In this document: one piece after another, positions 57,108 through 64,000 of the stretch
Position numbering within the stretch: the first letter of the stretch is position 1
Layout of the letters: each line of letters starts with the position of its first letter
Assembly (NCBI GenBank): GCA_036365515.1
Contig: CM070877.1
Location: 114,096,011-114,160,010, forward strand
Source of the DNA: Torymus aiolomorphi
Taxonomy: Eukaryota > Arthropoda > Insecta > Hymenoptera > Torymidae
Direction of reading: 5' to 3'
DNA length: 64,000 nucleotides
Position numbers and translations under genes: made by a program
The notes under the pieces: generated by a model
What the model was told of the DNA's origin: nothing
Seen by the model: only the letters and a program-made list of their open reading frames with translations
Databases searched by the model: none

Positions 57108-58160
57108 GTGCACCGCTATAAGAGCCGTTTTGGAGAATTGGATGAGTACATCACAAACATACTCTTAGCCAAAAAGAAATTAACTTTCATAAATGAAAAA
57201 AAATACCTCTGTGAACGGTATCTTTTTAAAACACTCTCAAAAATGAATTCACAGAATCATAAAAATATTATAATGTATCACCATATTTCAAAGAAAAAAC
57301 TGTCTGTAAATAACCGCCGTTTAGGTCAATGTATATAAACTATAGGTACAAGAAAATTCGGACCGATTGGAGATTCATCTGAATTTTAATATACATCGTC
57401 ACGATTTTGATACTGTATATCTACCTCTTTACCTATCAACACCAAATTAGGAGCCGCACTCATTCGATTACCTCCTGAAAGATAAAGATGCTCTGTTCAT
57501 CTTTACGGATGGTAGCAAAATAACCGCCGGTTTGGGTTCAGCATGCTTAAAGATTATGAGAAAGGAAATAATACGCGTCGACATCGGGGATTGAACCAGA
57601 GTCGTCTGGACGACAGACGAGTGTCTCTTATACCGCGAGATTACCGATACACTGTCGCGTAGTCGTCTTATCTAATCATATCGAGGTGTTATCAGATAAG
57701 GTAGTTTCCTTCTCATTTGTCTATCTATATATCCTGCTCAACTTTTGTAATGGAAAAATCCCGTTTTTGCCACAGTTAAAGATAATTGCAAAATTAACGA
57801 TGCGCGGCTTCATTCTTCACCGCCGATTGCATAGCTTTCAATCACGAAATATTTACATTTTTTATACCGATCCCTTGAATGCTCTCCAACCCCTGCAGTC
57901 ATTGGAAATAGATACTAAAACCAGCTCTTATATGCTTTACATTAAAGCGAAATACTTGAAATTTAAACAAAATAATGTATATAACACTGATTTTAATCTT
58001 TTCTGGATTTAGTCTCACCGCAGAATAATTGGTAACAATGAGGAGGCAGACCGCCAAGCCATACTTGCGATGCAACAATATTCTATCGATGTCAACAGAA
58101 TTCTCTATACTGACTTCTACGAAAAATGTAAATCAAAATTTTATGAAAACGTAAGATAAA
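57108..58160 (+). pseudogene. Decayed non-LTR retrotransposon, RT tail and RNase H
   Basis: CERYLFKTLSK near 57215 resembles the region after the RT in Jockey/I-type elements. At about 57482-57553 the frame KDALFIFTDGSKITAGLGSA carries the first RNase H catalytic aspartate motif. At 57820-58100 come the second motif (FYTDPLNALQPLQSLE) and, across a stop, SHRRIIGNNEEADRQAILA. Between the first and second parts, about 270 bp of extra sequence contains a tRNA-like sequence. Multiple stops make it non-functional. Confidence 0.7.
57579..57657 (-). tRNA. tRNA-like sequence, best-folding copy in the window
   Basis: On the minus strand the 79-nt sequence starts CGACAG and ends ATGTCG, so the outer acceptor pairs form. 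The anticodon arm is CGTCT, loop GTCGTCC, AGACG, with a T at position 33 and CGT in the anticodon place, which would read threonine. Box B is GGTTCAATCCC. The D-arm region is long and irregular. It may be a tRNA pseudogene or a tRNA-derived repeat. It lies inside the broken RNase H region. Confidence 0.4.
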
Positions 58161-59349
58161 AAAAAACTTTGAGCCTATGAAGATGCAGGTATAAGTAGTA
58201 TAAATAATAACTCTTTGTATCCACACGTGAGAGTACAACATAAACATTTATGAAATATTAGTATATTAAAATGAGTGCGTAAAATCAAACTTCACGAATA
58301 CTAATACAAAATAATACTTTCGATACTCTGTGCACTAATTTGATTTCATGACCGAGACCGTGGCCAGAAATCAAATTTAACTGTATTGTATACTAGAAAA
58401 TTGTTTCTGCCTGACGTTTGGACCTTAATACTCAGGCCTGAAATTCGATTTTACGGACTGTTTTTAGGCCATGAATTTCTGTTTTATGGACAGCCCGTAA
58501 AATTGAATTTTATAGATATGATCTAAAAAAAAAAGTGTTCGTCAATCGGCCGTACGATTTCACGACCTCGTGACGAAAAATACTATTTTCTGTAGTGATC
58601 TTAGCATTTCTTTTTACCTTAATTTTGATCTACCTTCCAAAGGCCTTTAAAAGACCTTCCAAAGTTCTTTAACCACAACTGCTTAAATCTCAGCCATTTT
58701 CATGAGCGAGAAATAAGGCGAGTTTGCTCGTTCAGTTGCAATCTCAAGAGGTGTGTGTGTTTTCCTTTATTTAATTTTTTTTGCATTAAAGATCCTTCAT
58801 CACTTGACTGCGCGACGAATGGGAGAGATTCAGTGAGGGAGCAGTGTGCGCGAGAAAAGAGAAAGACAGAAGTAGATGAGCCTGCGTACGGAGTATATAT
58901 AAAGTTGAGAGGAGCAAACTCTTGAAAGGTGGGCCAAGTGAATTTAAATCGAACCATTATCCATGCTCCTCGCCCGTTTGTTCATTCATTCTTCATTCGC
59001 GTTTCGAGTCGGCGAAATGAAAGCCTTCCGGCGTAAAGTACCCCATTCGACAAGGCTTTCCTCTTTTCTTTCTTGCATTCTCGCTAGCTCCTTCGACCTT
59101 TCTCTTCTCTTTAATCTTTCTTTTTCAACGTTCTTTTAATAAATTCATGAACAATTGAGAATTACCAACTACTCTAAGCATACACACGCGCGCGTGTGTA
59201 AGTAAGTAAAATCCTAGATAAGTATAAGAAGTTTAATTAGCTTTTATAAACTATTAACTAATACAAAATAAATACAAAATTTTAAGTTGATATCAGATTT
59301 TATGAATCAGGCACGGAAAGTGACGATATTTTACAATAAAAAAATGTTT
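58161..59349. other. Intergenic sequence, no gene seen
   Basis: AT-rich to about 58690, then of mixed composition to 59190, then AT-rich. The 85-codon minus-strand frame at 58700-58957 has no recognised domain. Confidence 0.35.
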
Positions 59350-59640
59350 TTTTAAAAAGCTCTTTTAATAAAAAGATTTTTCCTTCCTTTTAGAGGTAGC
59401 ATTGTAATAGTAAAAAATTTATGTTTTATTTGAAACATGTTAGAAACGTGTTTTGAGTCATTTATAGATTTAAAGTAGCAATAAAAAAAAAATATATGCA
59501 TCGGTGTGTGTATATGTGTGTATATGTATACACCGAGATCTCAACTTCTACTAAATCGATTATAATTAAGTTCAACGTTCATTTTTCAGTTTTGATTATC
59601 CATTTTTTGCGCTTTTATAAAGGATAGGGTTACACAAATT
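59350..59640. repeat. Dispersed repeat shared with 25140-25420
   Basis: The order CCTTTTAGAGGTAGCATTG, TGAAACATGTTAGAA, a GT-rich run and CGAGATCTCAACTTCTACT parallels 25170-25400 (CTAGAGGAAGCTTTGTGATA, AAACATGTTATAAT, a GT run, GCATCTCAGTTTCTACTC). A third trace of the first part is at about 34130. This looks like one repeat family with an internal microsatellite. Confidence 0.5.
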
Positions 59641-59810
59641 AATCTAGTTAAAATGTATCAGGAAGAACATAAAATATACTATTTTTTCTATTTTGAAATT
59701 TTGGATTAGCTATATTTGTTCTATTGTTATACGCTTAAACGTGTATGTTTTTTTTTATTTCTGTATTTAACAGGGAATCTTTTAGAAAAAAATCCTGGTA
59801 ATGCGTAATC

Positions 59811-60386
59811 ACCCTACTGAAAAATCTCACGTGAGATATCAAGTGAAAACTCACATGAGATCTCACATGAGATCTCACGCCAAAATCTCATCTGAAGTTC
59901 TGGTCCGCGAGCTGCTAAAATTCCTTGAATGATAAAAAATCAGTTTCTGGGAATTAGGAACCACCTATTAGGTTACACCAACCCCCAGATAAGTTCAAAA
60001 ATCTACGTTTTGAAGCGTTTTAGTCATTTTTTACATTTTTAGAAATTGTACACATGAGATCTCACGTGAGATCTCACGTGGAATCTCATGTTTCAAATTT
60101 CTCACGTGAAATCTCACGTGAGATCTTACGTGAGATCTCATGTGTAAAATTTCTAAAAATGTAAAAAAAAAGACTAAATCGCTTCAAAACATAGATTTTT
60201 GAACTTATCTGGGGGGTGGCGTAACCTAATAGGCGACTCGTAATTCTCAGAAACTGATTTTTTATCATTAAAGGGATTTTAGCAGCTCGCGGACCAGAAT
60301 TTCAGATGAGATTTTGGCGTGAGATCTCACGTGAGATCTCATATGAGTTCTCAGCTGAGATCTCACGTGAGATTTTTCAGTAGGGT
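59811..60386. mobile_element. TIR element with CACGTG-array arms
   Basis: The ends CCCTACTGAAAAATCTCACG and CGTGAGATTTTTCAGTAGGG are inverted repeats. The arms are rows of 12-bp units such as CACGTGAGATCT, followed by AAAATCTCATCTGAAGTTCT / AGAATTTCAGATGAGATTTT and the pair TCCGCGAGCTGCTAAAAT / ATTTTAGCAGCTCGCGGA. The centre is near 60100. The terminal sequence closely resembles that of the 15027-16526 element. I could not fix the target duplication. Confidence 0.85.
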
Positions 60387-60479
60387 AATAATTATATATG
60401 ATAAAATTATCGACTTATTATATGCATTAGATCTCGAAAAAAAAATTCATAACGAAAAAACTCGTTTTTTATTCGTCAT

Positions 60480-60640
60480 TTATTTGTCTTCGTCTGTGTC
60501 TGCCTTCGTCTGTGTCTGTCTTCGTCTGTGTCTGCCTTCGTCTGTGTCTGACTTCGTCTGTATCTGTGTTCAACTGTATCCTTGTCTGTTTGTGTCTGTT
60601 TGTGTATGTGTCTGTCTGTGTATGTGTCTGCCATTTGTCA
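60480..60640. repeat. Minisatellite of TCTGTGTCTGCCTTCG-type units
   Basis: Units of about 16-18 bp (CTTCGTCTGTGTCTGC) are followed by GTCTGT/GTATGT steps. It replaces the expected N-terminal part of the virus-like gene that follows. Confidence 0.85.
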
Positions 60641-60644
60641 TTTG

Positions 60645-61929
60645 TTTGAAGAAATCAGATATGAGTTGAACACCATTGAGATAGCCAAATGCAAAAACGT
60701 TGGCTTAACTACTCTCATGAAAGACTGGATGTCACTCAATCCAACTCAGAGTTTTATCATTGAAAATGAGGGCTGAATCGATGTAGAAGAAGAAACACAA
60801 AAGATAATCGATGATGCTGGTTACTTCAATGTGTGGGGACACAGAAGCCTCATGCGCAGCCCGCCATGCGCAGGAGGAAACAAGCGCTGCTGTCGCGCGA
60901 CTGGCAGGAAGACGAGGCGAACGGGACTTCCGCCCTCGTCCAGTTCTGGTTTGGACACGGCAAGAAGCACACGTGCACCGCATCGCTTCACAAACCTTGT
61001 ACGGCCGACACATGGCCACCTCTCCTCGCTGTAACCTAGTGCCTCAATAAAACACAAAGTTCCTGTATTTCTCGCCTATCACTCTTATTTCGCTCCCGTC
61101 CACGCGCCATACCAAGTAACAGCTAAAAATGTATCGATTCCATTGAGCCAAATTTTTGGCTTCGCAGAGGACTATCGTAAAATTGTAGTAAACGCAAAGC
61201 ATGAACTCGTTCTTATGAGATCGAGAAACAGCATAATCGCCATTTAACAAAACCTATAAGAGTAAACGAAGTAGAGGGTTACGAAGACTTTAATATTGAA
61301 TTAACTAGAATCGAATGGCTAATGCCATACGTAGTTGCATCTAACGGTAGTAAAATTCGCTTACTCGATTTCGTGGGGAAAGATCGCCCCATTACCATGA
61401 GTTTTCGCACGTGGGAATTGTATGAGTACCCACTACTTCCGATTACGTCGAGACAGGTGTGGACTGTAAAAACATCAAATCAACTTGGAAAACCACGCTT
61501 TGTCATCTTAGGTTTTCAAACTAATCGAAAAGATCGAAGAGCTGCAAATGCTAGCCAGTTTGATCATTGCAATCTTACAAATGTAAAACTCTTTCTCAAT
61601 TCTCAGTCATATCCGTATGGTAATCTTAACCTCGATATGAATTGTAATCAAATGCCATGCTCTACGATATGTACGCTAATTTTCAAAATTCTTACTATGG
61701 TAAAGATCCAGAACCTATGTTGAAAAAGTCACAATGTCTCACTTACATGCCCCTAATAGTAATAGACTTCTCAAAACAAAACGAATCCTTAAAGAGCGCC
61801 TCTGTAGACATTCGTCTGGAATTTAAAGCAAAGGAAAATTTTCCTGCTGGAACTTCAGCCTACTGCTTGATCTTGTAAGATCGCATAGTTCAATACAGCC
61901 CCGTAAGCGGCGACGTGCAGAAACTTTAA
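60645..61929 (+). pseudogene. Virus-like (possibly capsid) gene, decayed
   Basis: The reading frame begins without a start at EEIRYELNTIE, passes an in-frame TGA at 60774-60776, and is split by about 290 bp of unrelated GC-rich sequence (about 60838-61125). It resumes near FGFAEDYRKIVVNAKHELVL, then shows SFRTWELYEYPLLP, VWTVKTSNQLGKPRFVIL and FDHCNLTNVKLFLNS. A frameshift near 61650 and an in-frame TAA at 61876-61878 break it again before the end. I recognise this as a protein family that recurs in insect genomes next to the gene that follows. A jelly-roll capsid protein of a Polinton-like or related DNA virus is my inference and not shown. Confidence 0.5.
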
Positions 61930-61933
61930 GGAG

Positions 61934-61940
61934 TATATAA
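61934..61940 (+). promoter_or_regulatory. TATA box before the second virus-like gene
   Basis: TATATAA lies 5 bases after the end of the previous gene and about 66 bases before the ATG at 62006. GCTCCTCATCATTCG, about 25-30 bases downstream, would fit a transcription start. Confidence 0.5.
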
Positions 61941-62005
61941 GGTGAGCGAGCCTCTGGCTCCTCATCATTCGTGGTTTGAAATTCAAAGTGAAATTTTGTA
62001 CAGCC

Positions 62006-62515
62006 ATGGACTACGCAGTGAATATGCAGGGTTTTAAAAAGCCGGGCAATGATTTCGTTTTAAAAGAGTTGGCTTTCGTGTCTCTCAACGACGGCGATGA
62101 GCCAGTAGTGCACCTCTTTGAGCTACCATTTCCTTGGCGAAGACTAACAGAAAAATATAAAAGTGAAAATTTGTGGTTAGAACTTTGCTACCATGGACTG
62201 TCATGGGATGGTGGTGATTACAATTATACTTAAATCGGAAAAATTCTTCAAGATGTATTGAAAGATGCTAACAGAATTTTTGTCATTGGTGAGATAAAAA
62301 AGTTGTGGTTAGAGCTTTTCAACTTTAAAGTTACTGATATCACTGAAATGGGCTATTCATCGTTCGATTATCCAAGATCAGTGACTATATTATATACTAA
62401 CCATAACGGAGCGTACAAAACTACTTGTGCCTATTACAACGTACAGCGCATCAAACAGTTTTACTTGAACGATTCCAACATGGAGTGGGAAGATGTTGAT
62501 GAACACAAATTTTAA
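62006..62515 (+). pseudogene. Second virus-like gene, about 169 codons, one nonsense codon
   Basis: The frame starts MDYAVNMQGFKKPGNDFVLK and runs in one phase to a TAA at 62513-62515, interrupted only by a TAA at 62231-62233. Landmarks are ELPFPWRRLTEKY, SENLWLELCYHGLSWDGGDY, and after the stop a second similar element (IKKLWLELFNFKVTDITEMG). I recognise it as the usual neighbour of the preceding gene in insect genomes. No function is known to me. Confidence 0.5.
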
Positions 62516-62617
62516 GGATAATGGAGGGGTTATTAGACAGGTAGAACCTCACAGGATAGGAGCGAGGAGGGGCTTCTACCCAATTAAAATTGTTTTAATC
62601 ATATAGCTGGCATGGGT

Positions 62618-62625
62618 TATATAAG
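62618..62625 (+). promoter_or_regulatory. TATA box before a third virus-like gene
   Basis: TATATAAG is followed about 38 bases later by ATGGATCAAAGTAGC (62663). The spacing is similar to that of the second gene, and GCGCGATGAGATCGTTAG follows. This suggests one promoter per gene. Confidence 0.45.
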
Positions 62626-62662
62626 CGCGATGAGATCGTTAGAGGCTTTCATTCCCTAATAA

Positions 62663-62820
62663 TGGATCAAAGTAGCTTTGACCGTTGCTCCTGAGCGACA
62701 ACAACTGATACAAAACGACATGAAAAAGTCGCAGTGGAAAAAACGTTCGGAAAAATTTTCCACAAACACCTGTTCTTTGTCCGAGCAAAAGGGGTTATAA
62801 ACAGTTCTAAATATTTACTA
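62663..62820 (+). pseudogene. Start of a third virus-like gene, truncated
   Basis: From the ATG at 62663 the frame reads MDQSSFDRCS and meets a TGA at codon 11. Beyond it the same phase stays open and basic (KRHEKVAVEKTFGKIF, then HKHLFFVRAKGVI) until about 62820, where unrelated GC-rich sequence begins. It is too short to assign. Confidence 0.3.
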
Positions 62821-63408
62821 GTACATAAGAGCGCTCGCTGTCCGAGTGTTGCAGCAGGCTGACAAGCAGCAGACCGCTGACCGCAAGCCGCCGACTGCTA
62901 CCGCTGCCCGTTTGCAGCCGGGGCCTGATTCGCTAAGCGCGTCGGCTCGACACAACGCCACACAGAGCAATTCTGACATAAAGTATGTATCAGCTGTTTC
63001 GCTGTGTCGGTAAATACATATAGAGATTAGCGCATGCGCGGACCAATGTTTTGAGGTACTACTACTACTATTATTTGAATGACCGTGAGAGCGACGGCCA
63101 TTCAAATAATGCCAAATTAAAACTTAAATTGTTTTTAGGTAGTTTGCAGGCACATATACTTATATACATAAATTTAAATGTTAATTTGTTAGACGTATGT
63201 GTGTATATATATTTTTTAGTTAAATAAAATTTTGAAAGTTTTTGGGATTTGCTCATATATATGACAATAAAAAAACCACTGCCAATTCATTGGCCCGTGG
63301 CTTCCTCAAACTTAATTTGCTTATTGCTTTAATTAAGTTTTAATAACAAAATTTATCATTTTTGCAACAATTTATGACATAATTATAATTAAATTCATTT
63401 ATGAACAT
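62821..63408. other. Repeat debris, no gene seen
   Basis: GGGGCCTGATTC at about 62939 equals the end of the hairpin element at 38595. A small hairpin with CATTCAAATAATG-type arms lies at about 63070-63110. GCCAATTCATTGGCCCGTGG at about 63282 is the inverted counterpart of the sequence at about 26670. The rest is AT-rich. Confidence 0.45.
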
Positions 63409-64000
63409 TGTAACGTTGTAAATTTTCCACCCCCTCTAACAACGTAATATCTCGCCCTGAGGGCTTGTAATGCGCGATAGAATTTCGCGCCCGCTCCTAA
63501 GTCGCAACAACAATCCTACCCCTCGGTACGGTAACGCGCGAGCGCGGTCAAAATTTTATTTGAATGGCGTCAGACCACGGTGACGACGCGTTCTCTTCTC
63601 GTCCTACTTTACCTGACTAGGGACTCTCCTTCTTCCCGGGCGTGGATGGCATTGCGACGGCCTGGGGCAGCCGATACCCTCGGTGACTAGGGAAAATATG
63701 CGAACGGGAAAGCGACGCGTTCGATTTTTCGTGCCGCGACCAACGCCACACGAAACGCGAAACAAAACAAATAAAATGAAATAAAGAAAAACACAACTAA
63801 AATAAAAGAACTCCAATGCAGCGGTTTATTGTTTTAATTTTCGGTACTCCAATTTCTCCGGCGGTGGACAGTTGACACGGCACAGATGTTGCGCAGACGC
63901 GGTTGACAAAATGGCCGCTGTGGGCCTCGCACGCCGGTTATTCGCGCACACGCGAGAGAGACACGCACTCTAATGTCTCCCCGCTGGGAGTTAGCGCCCG
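63409..64000. repeat. Possible LTR running to the window end
   Basis: It begins TGTAACGTTG, has a GC-rich body with a possible polyadenylation-rich patch (AATAAAATGAAATAAAG at 63771-63787), and the window ends in GTTAGCGCCCG, which resembles the junction of an LTR with a GGCGCCC-type primer site of Ty3/gypsy elements. Without the next bases this cannot be confirmed. Confidence 0.3.

Noticed and set aside
60821..61057. Four overlapping GC-rich frames
   Set aside because: They come from the GC-rich sequence inserted into the virus-like pseudogene. No phase stands out and no domain is seen.

Overview
This is a window of a repeat-rich, AT-rich animal genome. An insect is most likely, and a hymenopteran is possible but not shown. 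It carries a spliced-type metazoan gene, BEL/Pao, Penelope and R1-type retroelements, many TTAA- and TA-flanked MITE-like elements, and long microsatellites. Only one clear host gene is visible: the large exon of an NADP-dependent isocitrate dehydrogenase at 39508-40719 (+). Almost everything else is mobile-element or satellite DNA.

Layout. 1-1254: nothing recognised. 1255-10370: a satellite block with a 214-bp tandem repeat and arrays of about 287-290 bp monomers. It is interrupted by a TTAA-flanked MITE (2539-3054), a TTA-flanked MITE (6229-6393) and a TIR element with a central tRNA-like sequence (8772-9360). 10535-14672: a nest of elements. Outer inverted ends enclose a solo BEL/Pao-type LTR (11239-13216, with a 5-bp target duplication) that contains a palindromic MITE, and a hairpin built of 10-bp repeats (13820-14460). 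15027-16526: a giant inverted repeat with CACGTG-array ends and a tRNA-like copy in each arm. 17121-23510: a 28-bp-repeat hairpin, one arm of a distant inverted duplication, and two large foldback elements. 24661-27068: two inverted TTAA MITEs around low-complexity DNA. 27218-32450: the tail of an R1-like retrotransposon meeting, tail to tail, a decayed non-LTR retrotransposon on the minus strand. 33013-35462: the second arm of the inverted duplication, with a 1.2-kb insertion. 35463-39226: retroelement debris, a TA-flanked tRNA-like element and two hairpins.

39508-40719: isocitrate dehydrogenase. 41262-47340: microsatellites, a Penelope GIY-YIG fragment, a minisatellite of about 170 bp and a 230-bp duplication. 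48085-55597: a complete, very young BEL/Pao retrotransposon on the minus strand (978-bp LTRs differing at only a few sites, AAACT target duplication) whose gag-pol reading frame is nevertheless broken in several places. 56790-58160: Penelope and non-LTR RT/RNase H debris. 59811-60386: a second CACGTG-array element. 60645-62820: a decayed virus-like gene cluster with a TATA box in front of two of its genes. 63409-64000: a possible LTR running to the window edge.

The recurring theme is foldback or TIR elements whose stems are arrays of short periodic units (10, 12, 28 or 31 bp). Several other TIR elements carry a tRNA-like sequence. The copies here share this architecture without sharing sequence, apart from the two CACGTG elements, which look like relatives. 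No operon-like or CRISPR-like system is present.
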